From assembly GCA_910587865.1 (NCBI GenBank), contig CAJUNX010000013.1, positions 1-64,000 of the forward strand: DNA of 64,000 nucleotides, read 5' to 3'. Numbering within the stretch: position 1 is the stretch's first letter; each line of letters begins with the position of its first letter. Under the pieces are notes generated by a model. It was not told the DNA's origin, ran no database searches, and saw only the letters and a list, made by a program, of their open reading frames with translations. A program made the position numbers and the translations under genes. Shown in pieces: positions 16,252 through 24,190 of the stretch. The stretch comes from an uncultured Roseburia sp. (GTDB lineage: Bacteria; Bacillota; Clostridia; Lachnospirales; Lachnospiraceae).

Positions 16252-16297
16252 TTCAAATCGCCGCAAATAAGCGGCAGAAAAATCTGGAGGAAGTAAA

Positions 16298-17284
16298 ATG
16301 AATCTAAAAGGACGAAATTTTTTAAAACTGCTTGATTACACGCCGGAGGAGATTACATATCTGATCGATCTGGCGGAAGATCTGAAAAACAAGAAAAAAC
16401 AGGGAATTTCGCATGACAGCTTAAAAGGGAAAAATATCGTGCTGATCTTTGAGAAGACAAGCACCCGGACGCGCTGTTCTTTTGAGGTCGCGGCGCATGA
16501 TCTGGGGATGCATGTGACATACCTCGATCCGTCCGCCTCCCAGATCGGCAAAAAAGAGAGTATTGCGGACACGGCGAGAGTGCTCGGGCGGATGTTTGAC
16601 GGGATCGAATACCGGGGTTATGGTCAGGAGATTGTGGAAGAACTTGCGCAGTGCGCAGGGATTCCGGTCTGGAACGGACTGACGAACGAGTTTCATCCCA
16701 CGCAGATGCTGGCGGATATGCTGACAATCCGGGAACACAAGGGCAGGCTGGCCGGGCTGAAGTTTGTGTATATGGGTGATGCCCGCTACAACATGGGGAA
16801 CTCTCTCATGGTGACCTGCGCGAAACTGGGGATGCGGTTTGTGGCCTGCACATCGCCCAAATATTTTCCGGATGAAAAACTTGTCGACGAATGCAGGACA
16901 ATTGCTGCGCAGACGGGAGCGTCCATTCTGCTCACGGAGGATGTGGAGACTGCCGTCAAAGATGCAGATGTCATTTACACGGATGTATGGGTGTCCATGG
17001 GGGAACCGGGCGAGATCTGGGAGGAGCGTCTTCGCGATCTGATGCCGTACCAGGTAAATGAATCGGTGATGACCCGGGCCAGGGAGGATGCGATTTTCAT
17101 GCACTGCCTGCCGGCATTTCATGATCTGAAAACCGGGATCGGCCGCAGTGTATATGAGAAATTTGGTTATAAGGAGCTTGAGGTGACGGACAAAGTGTTT
17201 GAGAGCGCGCAGTCTGTCGTTTTCGATGAGGCGGAAAACCGGATGCATACGATTAAGGCCGTGATGCTTGCTACATTAGGATGA
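16298..17284 (+). CDS. argF: Ornithine carbamoyltransferase
   Basis: The protein has 328 residues with GGAGG 7 bp upstream. It transfers the carbamoyl group of carbamoyl phosphate to ornithine, giving citrulline. Signature motifs are S-T-R-T-R (residues ~55-59, carbamoyl phosphate), H-P-T-Q (~133-136) and H-C-L-P (~269-272, ornithine site); the SMG-type loop appears as V-S-M-G-E-P. No other arginine genes are nearby, so whether it is biosynthetic or serves the arginine deiminase pathway cannot be told from context. birA starts 6 bp after its stop, suggesting co-transcription. Confidence 0.94.
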   Translation: MNLKGRNFLKLLDYTPEEITYLIDLAEDLKNKKKQGISHDSLKGKNIVLIFEKTSTRTRCSFEVAAHDLGMHVTYLDPSASQIGKKESIADTARVLGRMFDGIEYRGYGQEIVEELAQCAGIPVWNGLTNEFHPTQMLADMLTIREHKGRLAGLKFVYMGDARYNMGNSLMVTCAKLGMRFVACTSPKYFPDEKLVDECRTIAAQTGASILLTEDVETAVKDADVIYTDVWVSMGEPGEIWEERLRDLMPYQVNESVMTRAREDAIFMHCLPAFHDLKTGIGRSVYEKFGYKELEVTDKVFESAQSVVFDEAENRMHTIKAVMLATLG

Positions 17285-17290
17285 CGAAGG

Positions 17291-18268
17291 ATGAGGACAG
17301 AACTACTTACCATTTTAAGAGAAACCGACGGATATGTGTCGGGACAGGCTCTGTGTGAAAAATTCGGCGTATCGCGAACTGCGGTCTGGAAAGGGATTCG
17401 TCAGCTCAGAGAGAGCGGTTATGTGATCGAAGCTGTGCAGAATAAGGGGTACCGGCTGATCTCATCGCCGGATATTTTAAGCGAAAACGAGCTTATGAGT
17501 ATTCGGAAAACAGAGTGGGCGGGACAGGAAATCCGCTGTTTCCCTGTAGTTGACTCAACCAACACGAAAGCGCAGCAGCTGGCGGAGGACGGATATCCGG
17601 ATGGTACACTTGTAGTTGCGGAACAGCAGGACGCCGGAAAAGGCAGAAGAGGCAGGAGCTGGGAATCGCCCCGGGGAAGCGGGATTTTTATGACGCTGCT
17701 GTTAAAACCGCAGCTGTCTCCAAACAACGCATCCATGCTTACCCTGGTGGCTGCGCTTGCAACAGCGTCCGCGGTCACGGAACAGACCGGTCGGCCTGCC
17801 GGTATCAAATGGCCGAATGACATTGTGATGAACGGAAAAAAAATCTGCGGGATTCTCACGGAAATGAGTGCACAGACCGATTATATCAATCATGTCGTAA
17901 TCGGAATCGGGATCAATGTGCACAATGACTCGTTTCCGGATGAGATTTCCTGCATGGCGACGTCACTGTTTCTCGAGACCGGAAAACATTTCAACCGGGC
18001 GGCGCTCATTGAGGCGGTGCTCGAGAGATTTGAGCACTATTATGCGGTGTTTCGGAAAACAGAGGATTTAAGCGCCCTGGTACACGAATATGACGCCTGT
18101 CTTGTGAATGCGCATCAAAAAGTACGGGTGCTGGATCCAAAGGAACCGTTTGAGGGAAAGGCCATGGGCATTACGCCGCGGGGCGAGCTGATCGTGGACA
18201 CCTGGGAGAGCAGGCGGCTGGTATCTGCCGGGGAAGTGTCCGTAAGGGGCGTTTACGGTTATGTGTAG
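17291..18268 (+). CDS. birA: Biotin-[acetyl-CoA carboxylase] ligase / biotin repressor
   Basis: The protein has 325 residues. An N-terminal winged helix (VSGQALCEKFGVSRTAVWKG, residues ~15-34, ending NKGYRL) precedes the ligase domain with G-K-G-R-R-G-R-S-W (biotinoyl-AMP loop, ~115-123), K-W-P-N-D-I and G-I-G-I-N-V. A C-terminal SH3-like domain closes the protein. Two-domain BirA both biotinylates carrier proteins and represses biotin genes. It begins the conserved clostridial run birA, coaX, dusB, greA, lysS. Confidence 0.93.
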   Translation: MRTELLTILRETDGYVSGQALCEKFGVSRTAVWKGIRQLRESGYVIEAVQNKGYRLISSPDILSENELMSIRKTEWAGQEIRCFPVVDSTNTKAQQLAEDGYPDGTLVVAEQQDAGKGRRGRSWESPRGSGIFMTLLLKPQLSPNNASMLTLVAALATASAVTEQTGRPAGIKWPNDIVMNGKKICGILTEMSAQTDYINHVVIGIGINVHNDSFPDEISCMATSLFLETGKHFNRAALIEAVLERFEHYYAVFRKTEDLSALVHEYDACLVNAHQKVRVLDPKEPFEGKAMGITPRGELIVDTWESRRLVSAGEVSVRGVYGYV

Positions 18269-18276
18269 GTGAGGGC

Positions 18277-18403
18277 AGGCCGCCTGTCGACCGCCGTACC
18301 ATCGGAAAAACCGGCCGTCTGAGACATGGCCGGGGAAACTGAAGCGGAGTTCGGGAAACGTGAGAATGCAGGCGGTCAGCAGGCCGCCGCGCCATCGGAA
18401 AAA
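18277..18403 (+). repeat. Degenerate direct repeat in GC-rich gap after birA
   Basis: AGGCCGCC occurs at 18277-18284 and 18381-18388. CCATCGGAAAAA follows at 18299-18310 and 18392-18403, both shortly before CCGGC. The 187-bp gap is notably GC-rich and holds no gene I can support. Confidence 0.45.
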
Positions 18404-18455
18404 GAGAACCGGCGGTCCGGGCGGCGCAGCATCATAAAAGAGAAAGGACGCGTGT

Positions 18456-18782
18456 ATGGAGGAGGTTGTGCTCTGCGGCGCGAGCGCCTACAATAAAAAA
18501 TTTTATTTAAACGAGAGCTTTACAGGTCTTCCGGTGCAGGTCAGAGACGAGCTTAAGATCATGTGCGCCCTGTTTACGGAAGACATCGGGGGCGTGATTC
18601 AGCTGGTCTTTGATGAAGAAGGGGAGCTTAAGTTTCGGACATCCTGTGATGAGGGTGATCTGCTTTACGATGAGATCGGGTGCGGTTTAAAGATCCGTCA
18701 GCTCCAGAGGGAGAGATGCGATCTTTTGGAAGCGCTTCAGATGTACTATCATGTTTTGTATGGGTATGGAGGACAGTTATGA
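18456..18782 (+). CDS. DUF6145-like small protein
   Basis: The protein has 108 residues with AGAAAGGA upstream. It is soluble and mixed alpha/beta (FTEDIGGVIQLVFDEEGELKF), with three or four cysteines and no membrane segment. I recognise it as the DUF6145 type found beside coaX in Lachnospiraceae; its function is unknown. Its stop overlaps the coaX start (ATGA), so the two are translationally coupled. Confidence 0.65.
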   Translation: MEEVVLCGASAYNKKFYLNESFTGLPVQVRDELKIMCALFTEDIGGVIQLVFDEEGELKFRTSCDEGDLLYDEIGCGLKIRQLQRERCDLLEALQMYYHVLYGYGGQL

Positions 18783-19570
18783 TAATGACGATTGATGTGG
18801 GCAACACAAATATAACGGTTGGTGTTTTCTGCGGGGATGATGTGCGGGCAACGTTCCGCCTCACCACGAAGATGGCGCGGACCTCGGACGAGTATGGTAT
18901 GCTGCTGATCAATCTTTTGGAACAAAACGATATCAGACATGATCAGATCGAGGATACGATCATCGCGTCGGTCGTGCCGAATGTCATGCATTCTTTGGAA
19001 GGGGCGATTGTCAAATACTTCGGGATCCGGCCGATTATCGTGGAATCCGGGATCCGGACCGGAATCCGGGTCGTCACCGAGAACCCAAGGCAGATCGGTG
19101 CGGACCGTATCGTGGATGCGGCTGCGGCCTATGAGCTGTATGGGGGACCGGTGCTGGTGCTGGATTTCGGAACCGCCACGACCTATGATCTGGTGGATAA
19201 GGACGGCGCGTTTGTATCGGGTGTCACTGCGCCGGGGATCCGTACATCCGCGAAGGCTCTGTGGGAGGAAGCGGCAAAGCTTCCGGAGATTGAGATCCGT
19301 AAGCCGGCGAGCATTCTTGCAAAAGAAACGATTTCCTCCATGCAGGCCGGTCTGGTCTATGGGCAGATCGGGCAGACGGAATATATTATCCGTCATATCA
19401 TCGACGAGGCCGACATGGGTGAGATCAGGGTGGTGGCGACCGGGGGACTCGGAAGAATCATCGCCAGCGAAACGTCCATGATTGATGTGTACGATCCGAC
19501 GCTGACCTTAAAAGGAATGAATCTCATTTATAAAAAACAGAACCGCAAATCCGGGAAAATCCGGGCGTAA
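18779..19570 (+). CDS. coaX: Type III pantothenate kinase
   Basis: The protein has 263 residues. ATG 18779 is chosen because GGAGG lies 6 bp upstream and it overlaps the previous stop as ATGA. It catalyses the first step of coenzyme A synthesis. Motifs are D-V-G-N-T-N (residues 6-11, phosphate 1), I-G-A-D-R-I-V-D-A (~102-110) and D-F-G-T-A-T-T-Y-D (phosphate 2). The length is typical for CoaX. Confidence 0.94.
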   Translation: MIMTIDVGNTNITVGVFCGDDVRATFRLTTKMARTSDEYGMLLINLLEQNDIRHDQIEDTIIASVVPNVMHSLEGAIVKYFGIRPIIVESGIRTGIRVVTENPRQIGADRIVDAAAAYELYGGPVLVLDFGTATTYDLVDKDGAFVSGVTAPGIRTSAKALWEEAAKLPEIEIRKPASILAKETISSMQAGLVYGQIGQTEYIIRHIIDEADMGEIRVVATGGLGRIIASETSMIDVYDPTLTLKGMNLIYKKQNRKSGKIRA

Positions 19571-19700
19571 CGCTGGATCGCATAAAGGATCAGATCCGGA
19601 TAAAAGACTGCTTCATGCAGCCGGTATCGGCGACGGTCCGGGGCGTGCGGTCTGCCCGGGGATGCGTTCGTTAAAGACATGCAGTAAAAAGGGGATGGAT

Positions 19701-20696
19701 ATGGAAATCATCAGAGCGCTTAAAATCGGAAACGTACATTTGGACAATAATCTGATTTTGGGTCCGATGGCAGGTGTGAGTGACCTGCCATTTCGCATGT
19801 TGTGCAAAGAACAGGGTGCGGGGCTGGTCTGTATGGAGATGGTGAGCGCCAAAGCCATTTATTATAAAAACAGACACACAGAAGAGCTGCTCGCGGTTGC
19901 ACCGGGGGAGCATCCGGTTTCCCTTCAGTTGTTTGGCTCGGATCCGGACATCATCAGTGAGATGGCAAAACAGATGGAGGAGAGGCCGTTTGATATTCTC
20001 GACCTGAACATGGGCTGCCCGGTTCCGAAGGTGGTAAACAACGGAGACGGGTCCGCGCTGATGAAAAACCCCGGCCTTGCCGGAAAGATTATCGAAAAAA
20101 CGGCCCGCGCCATAAAAAAACCGGTGACGGTAAAAATCCGCAAAGGATTTGACGATCATCAGATCAATGCGCCTGAGCTTGCGCACATTGCCCAGGAGTC
20201 CGGCGCCGCCGCCGTCGCGGTGCACGGCAGGACCAGAGAGCAGTATTATTCCGGCCGGGCGGACTGGGAGATCATTCGTCGGGTAAAGGAGGCTGTATCG
20301 ATTCCTGTCATCGGAAACGGGGATTTGAGGACACCGGAAGATGTGGAGGCCATGGCGCGTCAGACCGGCTGCGACGGTTTTATGATTGCGCGCGGCGCGC
20401 AGGGCAACCCATGGATCTTTCAGCAGATTCTTCATTATTATAAAGAGGGCACGCCGCTGCAAAAGCCGTCCTTTTCCGAAGTTACGCAGATGCTGCTGCG
20501 CCATGCCAGGATGCTGCTTGAGTACAAGGGGGCATATACAGGGATCCGCGAAATCCGAAAACATGCCGCCTGGTATACCGCGGGCTATCCGAACTCTTCA
20601 AAGCTGCGCGGCAGAATCAATGAAGTGGAATCTTATGAAGCGCTTCTGGCATTATTTGAGGAGGCACTGGCATATAATGAAAAAACGCGGAGATAA
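19701..20696 (+). CDS. dusB: tRNA-dihydrouridine synthase, DusB type
   Basis: The protein has 331 residues. ATG 19701 is preferred: GGGG (19691-19694) is then 6 bp upstream, whereas ATG 19695 is too close to it. This flavoenzyme reduces uridines in tRNA D-loops. Motifs include G-P-M-A-G-V-S-D (FMN site), L-N-M-G-C-P-V with the catalytic cysteine near residue 105, K-I-R-K-G-F-D, H-G-R-T-R-E-Q-Y and G-N-G-D-L. It lies in the conserved birA to lysS run. Confidence 0.92.
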   Translation: MEIIRALKIGNVHLDNNLILGPMAGVSDLPFRMLCKEQGAGLVCMEMVSAKAIYYKNRHTEELLAVAPGEHPVSLQLFGSDPDIISEMAKQMEERPFDILDLNMGCPVPKVVNNGDGSALMKNPGLAGKIIEKTARAIKKPVTVKIRKGFDDHQINAPELAHIAQESGAAAVAVHGRTREQYYSGRADWEIIRRVKEAVSIPVIGNGDLRTPEDVEAMARQTGCDGFMIARGAQGNPWIFQQILHYYKEGTPLQKPSFSEVTQMLLRHARMLLEYKGAYTGIREIRKHAAWYTAGYPNSSKLRGRINEVESYEALLALFEEALAYNEKTRR

Positions 20697-20708
20697 CGGC
20701 AGGCGGAC

Positions 20709-21377
20709 ATGGCGTATTCGAATATTTTTTTGAGAGATTTCAGACCGGTGTTTCTCGGGATTCTGCGGGAAAAGCAGATACGGCCGGAGCGGGTGGAGCT
20801 GAAGGTGATTGACGATGAAGAGGAAGGCGAGGGCATCTTTGAACCGGTGGGGGTGCGCGAGGTGCTGGGACAACTCGCGGAGGACTTGAATTATCTGACG
20901 ATTTATACGGAACGACCTGCATATTTTTATGAGTTTACAGAGACAATGTATGAAGAGAACGGCCTGATTGTGGAGCTTTTTTCCAAAAAAGCGCTTGCAT
21001 GGTCCGCACCATGCCGGATGGACGGCCCGCGGCGCCGGGTGCATCCGGTACAACGCATGGGTGACGGCGGAGAAAACGCCGCCGGCAGCATGATGCATGC
21101 GGGCGGACACGGCAGGAGACGCTGCGGAGAGCAGCGCGCGGGCAGGATGGAGAGTGCGGAGCTGATTCTGGATTTTGAGTGGAACGGAGACTGTTATCCG
21201 GCACAGATCCGTCCCGGAAGATATTATATTCCCATTCACAAAAAGCCGTGGAAGCGGGGGGAAAATCTTGACATTGCGATACCGATAGGTTATAATACCG
21301 TAATTATTAGAGAGGTTGAGCAGCCGGGAAGGCAGCCGGCCCGCGACAGATTTGAAGAAGCGTTTTATGATTTGTGA
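20709..21377 (+). CDS. DUF6128-like protein
   Basis: The protein has 222 residues. The N-terminal ~95 residues and the C-terminal ~65 residues (LILDFEWNGDCYPAQIRPGR onward) look folded. They are separated by a Gly/Arg/His-rich, poorly conserved-looking linker (about 100-150) that is GC-rich at DNA level. It starts 12 bp after dusB. I recognise it tentatively as a DUF6128 family member of Lachnospiraceae; function is unknown. Confidence 0.55.
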   Translation: MAYSNIFLRDFRPVFLGILREKQIRPERVELKVIDDEEEGEGIFEPVGVREVLGQLAEDLNYLTIYTERPAYFYEFTETMYEENGLIVELFSKKALAWSAPCRMDGPRRRVHPVQRMGDGGENAAGSMMHAGGHGRRRCGEQRAGRMESAELILDFEWNGDCYPAQIRPGRYYIPIHKKPWKRGENLDIAIPIGYNTVIIREVEQPGRQPARDRFEEAFYDL

Positions 21378-21486
21378 GATCAGATGAAAAGTATGCGTGG
21401 CATGTGTGAACGTGCAGGGCGTACTTTTATTGCGTGTGGCAGCAGAAATCGGACAGATCGAATAAAAAACGAAAGGGGTAAGAGCC

Positions 21487-21972
21487 ATGGAGAAAGAGAG
21501 CGTTATTCTGACGTATGAGGGGTTAAAAAAGCTTGAGGATGAGCTTCAGGAGCTGAAGGTGGTGCGCAGAAAAGAGGTTGCGCAGAAGATCAAGGAAGCC
21601 AGGGAGCAGGGAGATCTGAAAGAGAACGCGGAGTACGATGCGGCAAAGGAAGAGCAGGGAGAGATTGAAACCCGCATCGAGGATATCGAGAAGATCTTAA
21701 AGAACGCGGAAGTTGTGGTGGAGGAGGATGTTGACCTCGAGAGGATCAGCATCGGCTGCAGTGTGAAGATCCTCGACTGTGAATTTGATGAGGAATTAGA
21801 ATATAAGATTGTCGGATCCATGGAGGCGAACAGCTTAAAAGGAAAGATTTCAAATGAGTCACCGGTCGGCAGGGCACTGATCGGCAGAAAAGCCGGAGAT
21901 ATGGTAAAGGTGGAGACGCAGGCCGGAGAATTAGAGTATAAGGTGCTTTCCATTTACAGGTCGAATCAGTGA
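21487..21972 (+). CDS. greA: Transcription elongation factor GreA
   Basis: The protein has 161 residues, the standard length. The N-terminal antiparallel coiled coil (residues ~12-75) carries the acidic tip region N-A-E-Y-D-A-A-K-E. The C-terminal FKBP-like domain has S-P-V-G-R-A-L-I-G. GreA stimulates transcript cleavage by backtracked RNA polymerase. GAAAGGGG precedes the ATG. lysS follows 15 bp downstream, the usual clostridial pairing. Confidence 0.95.
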   Translation: MEKESVILTYEGLKKLEDELQELKVVRRKEVAQKIKEAREQGDLKENAEYDAAKEEQGEIETRIEDIEKILKNAEVVVEEDVDLERISIGCSVKILDCEFDEELEYKIVGSMEANSLKGKISNESPVGRALIGRKAGDMVKVETQAGELEYKVLSIYRSNQ

Positions 21973-21987
21973 TAACGGAGGAAGAAG

Positions 21988-24132
21988 ATGGCAGAGAACA
22001 GGAGTCAGGAAAAGAACGGGCAGCGGCAGCAGGATGTCAATCAGCTGCTTCAGGTTCGTTACGACAAGCTGCATGAGCTGCAGGAGAACGGAAAGAACCC
22101 GTTTCTGATCACACGGTATGATGTGACAAATCATTCGACGGATATCGTTGAACGGTTTGAGGAACTGGAAAATACCGTGGTTTCCATTGCAGGACGAATG
22201 CTTTTTAAACGCGTCATGGGCAAGGCATCCTTCTGCAATATCCAGGATCTGAAAGGAAGCATCCAGATCTATGTGGCGCGGGACGCCGTCGGCGGGGAGG
22301 CGTATGCGGACTTTAAGAAATATGACGTCGGCGATATCCTTGGAGTGAAGGGACAGGTCTTTAAGACGAAGACCGGTGAGATTTCCATCCACGCGTCGGA
22401 GATGACACTGCTCTCGAAGAGTCTGCAGATTCTTCCGGAAAAATTTCACGGGCTGACCGATACCGACATGCGTTACCGTCAGAGATATGTCGATCTGATC
22501 ATGAATGAGGAGGTCAGGGATACCTTTGTGAAGCGCTCGAAGGTGATCAGCACGATCCGCAGATACTTAGACGGACAGGGATTTATGGAGGTGGAGACAC
22601 CCATGCTTGTCTCGAATGCCGGCGGGGCAGCCGCGAGACCGTTTGAGACGCATTTTAACGCGCTTGATGAGGATCTTCGCCTGCGGATTTCCCTCGAGCT
22701 TTACCTGAAGCGCCTGATTGTCGGCGGGATGGAGCGTGTCTATGAGATCGGGCGTGTGTTCCGCAATGAGGGGCTTGACACGAGGCACAATCCGGAGTTC
22801 ACGCTGATGGAGCTCTATCAGGCATACACGGATTACCACGGCATGATGGATCTGACCGAGAATCTCTACCGCTATGTGGCAAAGGAGGTGACCGGCTCCG
22901 AGCAGATCACCTACGGGGAGCACACGATGGACCTCTCAAAACCGTTTGAGCGGATCACGATGGTCGATGCGGTGAAAAAGTATTCCGGCGTGGATTTTCA
23001 TGAGGTAAAGGACACGGCGGAGGCGAAGGCGCTTGCGAAGGAGCACCACATTGAGTACGAAGAGCATCATAAGAAGGGTGATATCCTGAATCTGTTTTTT
23101 GAGACCTATGTGGAGGAGCATCTGATTCAACCGACGTTTGTCATGGATCATCCGATTGAGATTTCGCCCCTGACGAAAATGAAGCCGGACAATCCCGAAT
23201 ACGTGGAGCGTTTTGAGTTTTTCATGAACGGCTGGGAGATGGCAAATGCCTATTCCGAGTTAAACGATCCGGAGGATCAGAGACGTCGTTTTGAGGCGCA
23301 GGAGGCGCTTCTGGCAGCCGGAGATGACGAGGCGAATCACACGGACGAGGATTTCTTAAATGCACTGTGCATCGGTATGCCGCCGACCGGAGGGATCGGA
23401 TTCGGAATTGACCGCATGGTGATGATGATGACAAACTCGCCGGCGATCCGCGACGTGCTGCTCTTCCCCACGATGAAGAGTCTGGATAAAAAGCCGTCCG
23501 GTCAGACAAAGGCTGCAAAGACGGAGGTTCCCGGGGCGGGAAAGCGCAGCAGCATCACCAGAGAACAGGCGTTGGATCTGCTGAAAAAATATAACAAAGA
23601 ACCGTTCCATATCCAGCATGCACTGACGGTCGAGGGTGTGATGCGCTGGTATGCAAAGGAGCTGGGCTTTGCCGCGGAAGAAGAGTTCTGGGGGATCACC
23701 GGGCTTTTGCACGATATTGATTTTGAACTTTACCCGGAGGAGCACTGCCGGAAGGCGCCGGAGCTTCTGCGTGAGGCGGGGGTGAGCGAGGACATGATCT
23801 ATGCGGTCTGTTCCCACGGTTACGGGCTCTGCAGTGACCTGGAGCCAAAGCTTGAGATGGAAAACGTTCTCTTTGCGTCGGACGAGCTGACCGGGCTGAT
23901 CTGGTCGTGTGCGCTGATGCGGCCCTCGAAGAGCACGATGGATCTCGAGGTGAAAAGCCTGAAGAAAAAGTTTAAGGACAAACGTTTCGCGGCGGGATGC
24001 TCAAGAGAGGTCATCGCGCAGGGCGCAGAGCGTCTCGGATGGGAACTGGACGATTTGTTCGACAGGACGATTCGGGCAATGAGAAGCTGTGAGACATCAG
24101 TAGCGGAGGAGATGGCGAAGATTTCTGACTGA
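21988..24132 (+). CDS. lysS: Lysyl-tRNA synthetase (class II) with C-terminal HD domain
   Basis: The protein has 714 residues, about 210 more than ordinary bacterial LysRS. The first ~500 residues are complete: an OB-fold anticodon domain, motif 2 F-R-N-E-G-L-D-T-R-H, and motif 3 G-I-G-F-G-I-D-R-M. After a Lys/Ala-rich linker (~500-525) comes an HD-type domain (~535-700) with F-H-I-Q-H-A-L-T-V-E, L-L-H-D-I-D-F and C-S-H-G-Y, which looks intact. No stop or frameshift separates the two parts. LysRS charges tRNA-Lys; the HD domain could hydrolyse a nucleotide or phosphoester, which is inference. GGAGGAAG precedes the ATG. Confidence 0.92.
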   Translation: MAENRSQEKNGQRQQDVNQLLQVRYDKLHELQENGKNPFLITRYDVTNHSTDIVERFEELENTVVSIAGRMLFKRVMGKASFCNIQDLKGSIQIYVARDAVGGEAYADFKKYDVGDILGVKGQVFKTKTGEISIHASEMTLLSKSLQILPEKFHGLTDTDMRYRQRYVDLIMNEEVRDTFVKRSKVISTIRRYLDGQGFMEVETPMLVSNAGGAAARPFETHFNALDEDLRLRISLELYLKRLIVGGMERVYEIGRVFRNEGLDTRHNPEFTLMELYQAYTDYHGMMDLTENLYRYVAKEVTGSEQITYGEHTMDLSKPFERITMVDAVKKYSGVDFHEVKDTAEAKALAKEHHIEYEEHHKKGDILNLFFETYVEEHLIQPTFVMDHPIEISPLTKMKPDNPEYVERFEFFMNGWEMANAYSELNDPEDQRRRFEAQEALLAAGDDEANHTDEDFLNALCIGMPPTGGIGFGIDRMVMMMTNSPAIRDVLLFPTMKSLDKKPSGQTKAAKTEVPGAGKRSSITREQALDLLKKYNKEPFHIQHALTVEGVMRWYAKELGFAAEEEFWGITGLLHDIDFELYPEEHCRKAPELLREAGVSEDMIYAVCSHGYGLCSDLEPKLEMENVLFASDELTGLIWSCALMRPSKSTMDLEVKSLKKKFKDKRFAAGCSREVIAQGAERLGWELDDLFDRTIRAMRSCETSVAEEMAKISD

Positions 24133-24190
24133 GCGTCAGGGGCCGCCGGCTGACACTCGGAAACGGACCGCCGGGAAGGGAGAATAGAAT

